Assembly (NCBI RefSeq): GCF_003417065.2
Contig: NZ_QVLT01000012.1
Location: 1-64,000 of the forward strand
DNA length: 64,000 nucleotides
DNA from: Hymenobacter lapidiphilus
GTDB taxonomy: Bacteria; Bacteroidota; Bacteroidia; Cytophagales; Hymenobacteraceae
Direction: 5' to 3'
This document shows, one piece after another, positions 54,786-63,094 of this stretch (within the stretch, counting starts at the first letter, position 1; each line of letters starts with the position of its first letter). Under the pieces are notes generated by a model. The model did no database searches and was not told the origin of the DNA. It saw only the letters and a list, made by a program, of their open reading frames with translations. The translations under genes and the position numbers were made by a program.

Positions 54786-54855
54786 CTACCCCCAGAAGCA
54801 CTTCACCCGGAATCTGCCTTGCGGCAAACTCCGGGTGAAGTGCTTCTGGGGGTAG
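54786..54855. terminator. large terminator-type hairpin
   Basis: A 26 bp stem, CTACCCCCAGAAGCACTTCA... and its inverted copy, separates the convergent peptidase and small exported protein genes. Confidence 0.75.
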
Positions 54856-54876
54856 ATGCCGACGGGCGGCAGCAGT

Positions 54877-55422
54877 TTAGCTGTTGCTCTTGAACGAGCC
54901 CATGATCTGTTTGGCTACGTTCTCCCACTCCGGCTTCTGACGGTCGGCGCAGGTGAAGGTGCACATCAGCAGCTTGCCTTCCACATCGGTGAAGAAGATG
55001 AAGGTGTAGGACTCGCGGCCCAGCTCCGGCTTCATAAGCTCGAGGTAGCCCACTTTGCGGCCACTCACTTCCTTTACGCCGTGGCTGAACCAAGTAGCAC
55101 CCTTGTACTGCTTGGCGTAGATCTTATAGAAGTTGTCGTGGTACATGTCCATCATGTCCTGATCCGCCGTGTTATCGGTGTAGGAAAAGGCCAGGCTAAC
55201 TTCCTTATTATTGGTGTAGATGACGCTCGGACGGCTCTGCGACTTGGCGTAGTTGAAGTCCATCTGCTCCTCGCTCATCACATCAAACCCCTTCGGGATG
55301 AGGATTTCGACCCGCTCACTCAGAACGCGTTTTTTGATCAGCTCTACCTCGGCAAAGGGACGGGCTGCCATCAGCAGCACCATCAGGAAGAGTACAGGTA
55401 AGGTAAGTAGTGCTTTTTTCAT
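54877..55422 (-). CDS. exported protein, DcrB/PsbP-like
   Basis: This 181-residue protein has a signal peptide (MKKALLTLPVLFLMVLLMAA). The mature part (VEILIPKGFDVM, then strands ending CADRQKPEWENVAKQIMGSFK) resembles the small DcrB/PsbP fold common in exported Bacteroidota proteins of unknown role. The start was taken at 55422 because 27 residues upstream are not signal-like. Confidence 0.65.
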   Translation of the reverse strand: MKKALLTLPVLFLMVLLMAARPFAEVELIKKRVLSERVEILIPKGFDVMSEEQMDFNYAKSQSRPSVIYTNNKEVSLAFSYTDNTADQDMMDMYHDNFYKIYAKQYKGATWFSHGVKEVSGRKVGYLELMKPELGRESYTFIFFTDVEGKLLMCTFTCADRQKPEWENVAKQIMGSFKSNS

Positions 55423-55500
55423 AGAAGTAGGCTGAAAAAAGGTGGGTTGCGAAGTGAGGAAATCCAGCGGGAGGGCATTTGCCGGGCTGCTTGGATAACA

Positions 55501-55756
55501 CAATTTACGATGAAAAACTTAAAGTGCAAGTTATTTACAGAAAACAACCTGACACCCGACTCTATACAGGTTCCTTTTTATTAGAAAATCCCGCTTTGGA
55601 AGCAGTATGGATAGATTATGAGCCTAATATGATTTTTACATTATTCCAGCTAATGCCAGGAAAAGTTCAAGTATATATCAAGAACAACCTATGCATGATA
55701 ATATTCTTAAAATTACATTCGGCACCTACGAGAGCAGCCCTAATCCGGTTTGAGTG
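55501..55756 (+). other. AT-rich stretch with possible gene fragment
   Basis: The composition drops to about 40 percent GC. An open frame from about 55497 to 55759 encodes roughly 87 residues without an in-frame ATG near its 5' end (TIYDEKLKVQVIYRKQPDTR ... ALIRFEC). It reads more like a protein than noise (alternating hydrophobic and polar residues) but matches nothing I know. It could be a truncated, imported gene or chance. Confidence 0.3.
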
Positions 55757-56659
55757 CTAGAGTATATTGTTGATCTGCTCCTTGATTTTCTCCAGTTCCT
55801 CCTTCATACTCACTACCAAATGCTGCATGGTCGAATCGTTGGCTTTAGAACCGATGGTATTTATCTCCCGACCAATTTCCTGCGAAATAAACGCTAATTT
55901 CTTGCCCGTGGGTTCGGGTAGGTGGGCCGTTTCGATGAAGTAGCGCAAATGGTTGCCCAACCGCACCTTTTCCTCGGCAATGTCAAGCTTCTCGATATAG
56001 TGCAGAATCTCCTGCTCGAAGCGGATGCTGTTGAAATGCTCGTTGGCCGAGATGTCGGCCAGGTGGCTTTGCAGGCGCTGGCGGACCTGCGCGACGCGGC
56101 TGGGGTCGTGGCGCTCCACCTCGGCCAGCAGCCGGCTGATGTGCTCCACGTAGCCCAGGATTTCGGTGGTGAGGGCCCGACCCTCGGCGCGGCGGAACTC
56201 GTGCAGCCGCTCCAGCGCCTCGTGCAGCAGCGGCAGCAGCTCGTCCCAGCTGGTTTCGGTTTCCAGGGGCTCGGCGGCGGCGGTAGTATCGGCGGCGGGC
56301 AGGCGCAGGGCCCCGGGCAGGGCGTGGGCCACGGCCGTTACCTGATCGAAGGACAGGCCGGTGCGCAGGCTTAGGGCCTGCAGCTCCTGGCAGGCGGCCG
56401 TGAGGGCGGCCTCATTCACAATGGAGCCGCTCATGCCCGTAGCGCGGGGCCGCGTAAAATCAAGGCTCAGGTTGACTTTACCCCGCACCAGACTCTTGGC
56501 CAGCAGGTTGCGAATCTCTAGCTCCTTGTCCTGCAGAAAGCGAGGCAGGCGCAGGGTGAGGTCGAAGCTTTTGGAGTTGAGCGACTTGATTTCGACGGTG
56601 GCGGCGTAGTGGTCGGTTTCGCGGGTGGCGATTCCGTAGCCGGTCATGGACTGGAGCAT
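55757..56659 (-). CDS. YicC family endoribonuclease-like protein
   Basis: This 300-residue protein has the family opening MLQSMTGYGIATRETDHYAA and ending EIGREINTIGSKANDSTMQH ... KEELEKIKEQINN. E. coli YicC is reported to act as an endoribonuclease affecting small RNA stability. The start at 56659 was chosen since 36 more residues upstream are unlike YicC. A CAAAAGTA (TACTTTTG on the minus strand) at 56688-56695 is the likely promoter. Confidence 0.92.
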   Translation of the reverse strand: MLQSMTGYGIATRETDHYAATVEIKSLNSKSFDLTLRLPRFLQDKELEIRNLLAKSLVRGKVNLSLDFTRPRATGMSGSIVNEAALTAACQELQALSLRTGLSFDQVTAVAHALPGALRLPAADTTAAAEPLETETSWDELLPLLHEALERLHEFRRAEGRALTTEILGYVEHISRLLAEVERHDPSRVAQVRQRLQSHLADISANEHFNSIRFEQEILHYIEKLDIAEEKVRLGNHLRYFIETAHLPEPTGKKLAFISQEIGREINTIGSKANDSTMQHLVVSMKEELEKIKEQINNIL

Positions 56660-56687
56660 GGGTAGAGACAGGGGCTGATTCGGGCCG

Positions 56688-56695
56688 CAAAAGTA
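56688..56695 (-). promoter_or_regulatory. YicC promoter -7 box
   Basis: CAAAAGTA on the + strand is TACTTTTG on the minus strand, 28 bases before the start. Confidence 0.55.
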
Positions 56696-56780
56696 GGTCT
56701 TTCGGCGGGTAGATGCGTGGCGGGCCGCGACAGTAACATAAACATAACGGCGGCGCAATATTAGCATAACAGGCTCAGGG

Positions 56781-56788
56781 TACTTTTG
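56781..56788 (+). promoter_or_regulatory. promoter -7 box of the TonB-dependent receptor
   Basis: TACTTTTG lies 23 bases before the receptor ATG (56812). Confidence 0.5.
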
Positions 56789-56811
56789 TACAACCCCTTT
56801 TCGAGCCTTGT

Positions 56812-59643
56812 ATGCAACGCACGCTTATCCTGTTTTTCCTGCTGCTGACCAGTTCCCTGGCCTGGGCCCAGCAAGCCACGCTGAGCGGAACAATTCGCGA
56901 TAAAAAAACCGGCGAGGGCGCCATCGGGGCCACCGTTATCATAACGGGTACCACCCAGGCCGCCCCGGTGGAGCTCGATGGCACGTATCGGCTCGTGGCC
57001 GCGCCGGGCACCTATACTATCAGTGTGCAGTCGATTGGCTATAAGCCGCTCACTTTCCCGGGCATCGTGCTGCGCGAGGGGCAGACCACTACGCTCAACG
57101 GCGCACTCGAAGAAAGCAGCCAGACGTTGAGCGAAGTGGTGGTGACGGGCCAGAAGCAGACCGGCACCGAGGTAGCGCTACTTCAGGATTTGAAGAAATC
57201 GGAAGTGGTGGTGAGCGGCATGAGCAGCGACCAGATTGTGAAGACGCTGGACCGCGACGCGGCCGAAGTAGTGAAGCGTATTCCGGGCGTTACCATCCAG
57301 AACAACTCGTTTATCGTGATTCGGGGGCTGGCTGAGCGCTACAACACCGTGCTGCTCAACGACGCCATCACGCCTTCGTCGGAGGTGGATACGCGCTCCT
57401 TCTCGTTCGATATTCTGCCTTCGTCGGTGATTGACCGGATTCTGATTTTCAAATCGGGCGCGCCGGAGCTGCCGGGCGAATTCGGCGGCGGTGCCGTGAA
57501 AGTGTACACCAAGAACTCGGTGCTCGAAAACACGACCAGCCTGTCGGTATCGGCCTGGCACCGGGCGGGCACCACGTTTAAAAGCGGCTACCAGCAGAGC
57601 CCGCAGCGCAGCAGCACCCAGTGGGCGGGCTACGATGGCGGCGAGCGGAAGATGCCGACCACCATCGGCTCCGAGCCCTACGACAGCCAGAACCCACTCA
57701 GCGACGCCCAGCTGCTGCAGGCCGCCCGCGCCCTCGATAATAACTGGAAGCCCCGGCTGAGCACGGCCCTGCCCGACCTGCGGGCCTCGTTGGGCCTGAC
57801 GCGCAAGTATGAGCTTGGACAAGCCCAGCTGAGCAACGTAACGTCGGTGTCGTACTCGAACACGCACCAGCAGTACCAGGTGCAGCGGCAGCGCCTGGAA
57901 ACGGGCACCGGCAACTACATCTACAACTACACCGACGAGCAGGCCCAGACCGCCAGCCGGCTGGGCGTGATTCATAACTGGCAGGTGCGCCTCAACGACT
58001 ACCATCGCTTGGAGTTGCGCAACTTCCTCAACCAATACGGCACCGACGAGGTAACCCACCGCACGGGCGTCGATTTTGCCCAGGGCGGCGACGGCCGGGC
58101 CCGCGACAACCACGCGCTGCACTACCAGAGCCGCACGATTTACTCGGGCCAGCTGGCCGGCACCCACGAGCTGGGCGCGGCCAAGAACTCGACCCTGACC
58201 TGGCAGACGGGCTACAACTACGTGTTCCGCAACGAGCCCGACTACCGCCGCTACCGCACCGGCAGCGACGTGCCGCTGCCCGGTGACCCGACCCCACCTT
58301 TCCAGGTTGAAATCAGCCAGATTGGCTCGCAGCAGGATGTATCGTCGTACTACTCGCGGCTGCGCGAGGACACCTACATGGGCAGCGGGCAGTGGGAGCA
58401 GCGCCTGAGCGGCCGCGACACCACCCGCGAAAGCCAGTACAAGCTGCGGGCCGGTTTCTACACCGAATACAAGGAGCGCAGCTACGCCAGCCGCTTTTTC
58501 TCCTTCGTGCCGGCCCGGCCGGCGCGCTTCAACTACGACCTGCTGCAGCTGCCGATTGAAACAATTTTCTCGCCCGAAAACATTGACCCCAGCAGCGGCT
58601 TCACGCTGCGCGAAGGCACCGGCGACGAAGACAGCTACCGCGCCGATAACCTGCTGGCCGCCGGCTACCTGAGCGCCGTGGCGCCGGTATCGGGCAAGTT
58701 CAGCGTGTCAGGCGGGGTGCGGATGGAATACAACCGCAAGTTTCTGCGCTCGGGGCTGGCCAGCGCCGCGCCCTACGAGGAGCAGCGCACCTTCTTCCTG
58801 CCCTCGCTCAACAGCACCTACAACTTCAACCTGCGCAGCCTGCTACGGCTGGCGGGCAGCGTTACGCTTAATCGCCCCGAGTTTCGGGAGGTGGCCGGCT
58901 ACGCTTACTATGACTTCAACAACAACGCCCTCATAAAGGGCAACCGCGACCTGCGCACGGCCAAAATCTATAATGCCGACCTGCGCTACGAGTTCTATCC
59001 CACCAAGGCCGAGCTGCTGTCGGTAGGCGTATTCTACAAGAAATTCAACGACGCCATCGAGCAGGTAACCGGCTCGACGACCGGCAGCGCGCTGGAGCTG
59101 GGCTTCGTGAATGCCCGCAGCGCCTACGACGTGGGCGTGGAGGTGGAGGCCCGCAAAGGCCTGGCCGACATCACCGAAAACAAGTTCTTGCAGCACTTCG
59201 CCTTCGTGCTGAACGCCTCGCTGATTAAGAGCCGGGTAACGCTGAGCGACGATGAGCAGGTAGCCGGCAACCTCAACCAGCGGGCGTTGCAGGGCCAGTC
59301 GCCCTACGTGGTGAACACGGGCATTTTTTACCAGGATGACGCCCGGGGCTGGCAGGTTTCGGCGCAATACAACGTCATCGGGCCGCGGATTCTGTTCGCC
59401 AGCAGCAACACCCAGAACTTCACCATTTTCGAGCTTTCCCGTCACGTCATCGACCTGGCAGCCACCAAAAGCGTGGGCCAGCACCTGAGCGTGCGCGTGG
59501 GCATCCAGGACCTGCTCAACCAGTACACCCGCCAGTACTACGACTCGAACCGCGACGGCAAAATTTCCTCCGCCGATGGGGGCGCGTTTGCCCGCTTCCG
59601 CCGCGGCCAGTACTCCACCGTGGGCCTGACTTACCAGTTTTAA
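56812..59643 (+). CDS. TonB-dependent outer-membrane receptor
   Basis: This 943-residue receptor has a signal peptide (about 1-19) and a CarboxypepD_reg-like beta-domain (about 22-105, GTIRDKKTGEGAIGATVII), then the TonB box/plug region (about 110-260: SDQIVKTLDRDAAEVVKRIPGV, IRGLAERYNTVLLND) and a long barrel ending in an aromatic residue (YQF). No SusD partner follows; instead a T9SS cargo gene lies 233 bases downstream. Its ligand is unknown. Confidence 0.92.
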   Translation: MQRTLILFFLLLTSSLAWAQQATLSGTIRDKKTGEGAIGATVIITGTTQAAPVELDGTYRLVAAPGTYTISVQSIGYKPLTFPGIVLREGQTTTLNGALEESSQTLSEVVVTGQKQTGTEVALLQDLKKSEVVVSGMSSDQIVKTLDRDAAEVVKRIPGVTIQNNSFIVIRGLAERYNTVLLNDAITPSSEVDTRSFSFDILPSSVIDRILIFKSGAPELPGEFGGGAVKVYTKNSVLENTTSLSVSAWHRAGTTFKSGYQQSPQRSSTQWAGYDGGERKMPTTIGSEPYDSQNPLSDAQLLQAARALDNNWKPRLSTALPDLRASLGLTRKYELGQAQLSNVTSVSYSNTHQQYQVQRQRLETGTGNYIYNYTDEQAQTASRLGVIHNWQVRLNDYHRLELRNFLNQYGTDEVTHRTGVDFAQGGDGRARDNHALHYQSRTIYSGQLAGTHELGAAKNSTLTWQTGYNYVFRNEPDYRRYRTGSDVPLPGDPTPPFQVEISQIGSQQDVSSYYSRLREDTYMGSGQWEQRLSGRDTTRESQYKLRAGFYTEYKERSYASRFFSFVPARPARFNYDLLQLPIETIFSPENIDPSSGFTLREGTGDEDSYRADNLLAAGYLSAVAPVSGKFSVSGGVRMEYNRKFLRSGLASAAPYEEQRTFFLPSLNSTYNFNLRSLLRLAGSVTLNRPEFREVAGYAYYDFNNNALIKGNRDLRTAKIYNADLRYEFYPTKAELLSVGVFYKKFNDAIEQVTGSTTGSALELGFVNARSAYDVGVEVEARKGLADITENKFLQHFAFVLNASLIKSRVTLSDDEQVAGNLNQRALQGQSPYVVNTGIFYQDDARGWQVSAQYNVIGPRILFASSNTQNFTIFELSRHVIDLAATKSVGQHLSVRVGIQDLLNQYTRQYYDSNRDGKISSADGGAFARFRRGQYSTVGLTYQF

Positions 59644-59737
59644 GTAGGGGCGGGGCTTGCCCCCGCCCGCCGTTCGTGCCGTCGAACAGAACCGTTGAAA
59701 CGGTGCGAATGGCGGGCGGGGCAAGCCCCGCCCCTAC
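59644..59737. repeat. intergenic palindrome, family B
   Basis: GTAGGGGCGGGGCTTGCCCC... and its inverted copy, about 35-base arms with about 25 loop bases. It resembles 39806-39906. It lies between the receptor and the next gene. Confidence 0.88.
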
Positions 59738-59876
59738 ATCGTTCAGCCTTCCGGCAAAACGCAACCTTTCGGTAACCTAATGATAACGGCCCGCTAACGC
59801 CCCCGCGCTGCCAGCGCAGGACCTTTGCCAGGTAAGAAATCCACTCATTTTTACCTCACCCCTTTTCCTTGTTGCT

Positions 59877-61553
59877 ATGAAGAAGATTGTACTCTCGCTG
59901 GCGCTGGCCGCCGCTGCCGTTACCGGCGCTGCTTCCGCTGCGCAGGCCCAGACAACCTGCCCCGTGGCCCCGGCTCCGGTAGTGGTAGAAGGCTCGATTA
60001 CGACCAATACCACCTGGACGGCCGACAAAGTATACCTGCTCAAGGGCTTCGTGTTCGTGGAAAGCGGCGCCACGCTCACCATCCAGCCGGGCACCATCAT
60101 CAAGGGCGATAAGGCCTCGAAGGGTACGCTTACCATCAAGCAGGGAGCTAAAATTGAGGCCCGCGGGACGGCGGCCAAACCTATTGTATTTACCTCTAAC
60201 CAGGCCCCCGGCGAGCGGGACCGGGGCGACTGGGGCGGCCTGATTCTGGCCGGCAAGGCCCCGCAGAATATTCCGGCCGCCCCCGGCCAGCCCCTACCCA
60301 AGCTGGAAGGCGGCCTGACGCCCGACACCTTTTTCGGTGGCACCGACCCCAACGACAACTCGGGCGTGCTGCAGTATGTGCGCATCGAATTTCCGGGCAT
60401 CGCCTTCACCACCGACAACGAAATCAACGGCCTGACGCTGGCCGGCGTGGGCGCGGGCACCACGCTCGACCACATTCAGGTTTCATACTCCGGCGACGAC
60501 TCTTTTGAGTGGTTTGGCGGCACCGTGAACGCCAAATACCTGGTAGCCTTCCGCGGCACCGATGACGAGTGGGATACCGACAACGGCTTCGCGGGCAAGG
60601 TGCAGTTTGGCGTGGCCCTGCGCGACCCCAACATCGCCGACGTATCGGGCTCCAACGGCTTCGAGTCGGACAACGATGCCAACGGCTCGGCCAACAGCCC
60701 CCAGACGGCCCCGGTTTTCTCCAACATCAGCAACTTTATTGCGCCCACTACTGGCACGCTCAACAGCAACTACAAGCGCGGCCTGCACATCCGGCGCAAC
60801 TCGGCCCTGAGCTTGTACAACTCGGTTATCTCGGGCTACCCAGTGGGTTTGCTGCTTGATGCTTCGGCCAGTGAAGGCAACGCCGCCAGTGGGGCGCTGC
60901 AGCTGCGCAACAACGTGTTTGCCGGCTTCGCCGATGCCCGCGTAGCCAACGTGGTAACGGGCAGCACGTTTGACGCCAAGAAGTTTCTGACCGACAATGG
61001 CAACGACCTGACCTCGACCGTAGCCGACCTGAACCTAGCCATCGATAATTTCAACCTGACCAGCCCTTTCTTCCAGCCCAAAGCCGCCTCGAAGCTGGGA
61101 ACCGGGGCCGCCTTCACGGGTAAGGCCGCCGATGCATTTTTCGATAAGGTGAGCTACCGGGGAGCCTTCGCGCCGGAGGGCACCACTGGCCCCAGCACCG
61201 GCAACTGGGCCGCCGGCTGGACCAACTTCAACCCCCAGATAACCTGCTACAACGCCCCTGGCCTCACGCTGGCCACCAAATCGGCCTCCGACCAGCTCCA
61301 GCAGCTGGCCGTGGTGCCCAACCCCAGCACTGGCCCGGCCGAGTTGCGCTTCAGCCTGCGCCGCGGTGCCACGGCCACCGTGCAGGTCTTCGACCTCACC
61401 GGCCGCCAGGTAGCCACCGTGCTGGCCGACGGCCAGCTGCGCGCCGGCGACCAGGCCCTGCGCCTGCCCGCCAACCTGAAGGCCGGCGTGTACATGGCCA
61501 CGGTTACAACCAGCGAAACCAGCCAGTCGGTGCGCTTTATAGTGGTGAAGTAG
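59877..61553 (+). CDS. exported beta-solenoid protein with T9SS sorting tail
   Basis: This 558-residue protein has a signal peptide (MKKIVLSLALAAAAVTGAASA), a right-handed beta-helix-like body (GATLTIQPGTIIKGD, FSNISNFIAPTTG and similar), and a C-terminal T9SS domain (about 480-558): LAVVPNPSTGPAELRF, VQVFDLTGRQVATVL, LPANLKAGVYMATVT. The type IX system should carry it across the outer membrane. It follows the TonB-dependent receptor and may bind the same ligand. A promoter-like GACCTTTG lies at 59819-59826. Confidence 0.9.
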   Translation: MKKIVLSLALAAAAVTGAASAAQAQTTCPVAPAPVVVEGSITTNTTWTADKVYLLKGFVFVESGATLTIQPGTIIKGDKASKGTLTIKQGAKIEARGTAAKPIVFTSNQAPGERDRGDWGGLILAGKAPQNIPAAPGQPLPKLEGGLTPDTFFGGTDPNDNSGVLQYVRIEFPGIAFTTDNEINGLTLAGVGAGTTLDHIQVSYSGDDSFEWFGGTVNAKYLVAFRGTDDEWDTDNGFAGKVQFGVALRDPNIADVSGSNGFESDNDANGSANSPQTAPVFSNISNFIAPTTGTLNSNYKRGLHIRRNSALSLYNSVISGYPVGLLLDASASEGNAASGALQLRNNVFAGFADARVANVVTGSTFDAKKFLTDNGNDLTSTVADLNLAIDNFNLTSPFFQPKAASKLGTGAAFTGKAADAFFDKVSYRGAFAPEGTTGPSTGNWAAGWTNFNPQITCYNAPGLTLATKSASDQLQQLAVVPNPSTGPAELRFSLRRGATATVQVFDLTGRQVATVLADGQLRAGDQALRLPANLKAGVYMATVTTSETSQSVRFIVVK

Positions 61554-61653
61554 CGGCTGCTTAATTGTAATTATGGAGGTGACGTATCCGTAGATGGACC
61601 CTGTTTACTAATTCAGAATTTGCGCTGCTAACTTATACTTACTTATTTATTCG

Positions 61654-61685
61654 AGCCGGCTGCCCAAGGGTAGCCGGCTTTTTTA
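61654..61685 (+). terminator. rho-independent terminator
   Basis: AGCCGGCT / AGCCGGCT stem with a nine-base loop and a following T6 run, 100 bases after the T9SS protein. Confidence 0.8.
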
Positions 61686-61733
61686 TGCCACTGCGGCCGG
61701 CGCACTGTTGCAGCTTGGCATAACTTCGTACCC

Positions 61734-62972
61734 GTGTCTGCTTCCTCTTTGCCCCTGCCCCCATTACGCGTTCTGCACTTGCCCAAGTGGTATCCGCACC
61801 GCTACGACGACCAGGATGGCGACTTTGTGGCCCGGCACGTGGCCGCTATTGCCACCACCGACACGCCGCGGCAGCCCTTGCAAAGTGCGGTGGTGTTTGC
61901 AGCCGTGGCGCGGGGACCACTCAGCAGTGTTATCGAAAGCGACATTGACCTAAGCGGCCCGGTGCCCACCTGGCGCTACTACTACCGCGCCCACCTTATA
62001 GGTATAGCGCCGCTGGATAAGCTGCTGAAGCTGGGTTTGTGGCTGGTATGCATGGGCAAGGGCTGGCGGGCCGTACGGCGGCACTGGCAGGGCCAGCGGC
62101 CCGATATCGTACATGCCCATATTATGCTGCGCACCGCGGCGTTGGCGCTGGCACTGAAGTGGCGCTACCGGATTCCGTACCTGATTACCGAAAACTGGAC
62201 GGCCTTTCTGCCGGTGAATGCCCACCGGCTACGCTGGTGGCGGGGCCGGCTGGCCGGGCTGTTGGTGAGCCGGGCCGCCGCTTTCACCCCTGTTTCCGAC
62301 GACCTGAAACGGGCTCTGGAGCGGCTGGGCGGCCGGGCCCGGCAAACCGTCATCATCCCCAACGTGGTGGATACCGACCGGTTCGGGCTGCCTGCTGAGG
62401 CCGGCCAGCGCCGGGGTCTGCTGAATGTAGCCGCCTTCAACGAGCAGGCCAAAAACCTGAGCGGCACACTGCGCACCGTGGCCCGGCTGCGCACCAACCA
62501 CCCCGAGCTACACCTGCACTTGCGCATTGCCGGCTACGGTCCGGCCGAAGCACAGCTGCACCAGCTGGCCGCCGAGCTGGGTTTGCTGGCCGATGGCACA
62601 GTGGAGTTTCTGGGTAAGCTGACCTCGGAGCAGGTAGCCGCCGAAATGCGCCGGGCCCAGGCCTTCGTACTGTTTTCCAACTACGAAAACCTGCCCTGCG
62701 TCCTGATTGAGGCCCAGGCTAGCGGCCTGCCCGCCGTGGCTACCCGCGTGAACGGCGTGCCCGAGCTGCTGCCGCCCGACGGTTCGGCCGGCCTGCTGGT
62801 GGCGCCCGCCGACGAGGAGGCCCTTTATGCTGCTCTGCTGGAAGTGCTGCAGGCCCCGGCCGGCCGCTTCAACGAGCAGCAGATGCGCGCAACGGCCCTG
62901 GCCCGTTTCAGCTACCCGGCCGTGGGTGCCGCTTTCCGGCAGGTGTACGCGGGCATCAGGCGCAACAAGTAG
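61734..62972 (+). CDS. glycosyltransferase, GT4 family
   Basis: This 412-residue GT-B enzyme starts at a GTG (61734). It has N-terminal VLHLPKWYPHRYDDQDGDFV (GT4 acceptor domain), HAHIMLRTAALALALKWRY, and the donor-domain motifs VVDTDRFGLP, RIAGYGPAEAQL and FSNYENLPCVLIEAQASGLP with the E-x7-E-type Glu pair. It precedes a flippase on the same strand, which suggests surface polysaccharide synthesis. The start is uncertain, as no ATG lies near. Confidence 0.88.
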   Translation: MSASSLPLPPLRVLHLPKWYPHRYDDQDGDFVARHVAAIATTDTPRQPLQSAVVFAAVARGPLSSVIESDIDLSGPVPTWRYYYRAHLIGIAPLDKLLKLGLWLVCMGKGWRAVRRHWQGQRPDIVHAHIMLRTAALALALKWRYRIPYLITENWTAFLPVNAHRLRWWRGRLAGLLVSRAAAFTPVSDDLKRALERLGGRARQTVIIPNVVDTDRFGLPAEAGQRRGLLNVAAFNEQAKNLSGTLRTVARLRTNHPELHLHLRIAGYGPAEAQLHQLAAELGLLADGTVEFLGKLTSEQVAAEMRRAQAFVLFSNYENLPCVLIEAQASGLPAVATRVNGVPELLPPDGSAGLLVAPADEEALYAALLEVLQAPAGRFNEQQMRATALARFSYPAVGAAFRQVYAGIRRNK

Positions 62973-62998
62973 CCCCGGCTTCGGCAGAGCATCCGTTG

Positions 62999-63035
62999 CG
63001 CGAAGCCGCCGGGGCGGCTTCGCGCTGAATGACGT
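62999..63035. repeat. short hairpin with one family A end
   Basis: GCGCGAAGCCGCC and GGCGGCTTCGCGC form a stem with a few loop bases; only the right side continues as GAATGACGTTCTT, the family A end, so this may be a partial copy. Confidence 0.55.
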
Positions 63036-63094
63036 TCTTGCGGCCGCCCCCCACTCTGGTCCAACTCCATCTTCCCACCGGCCGAATTCCTATT

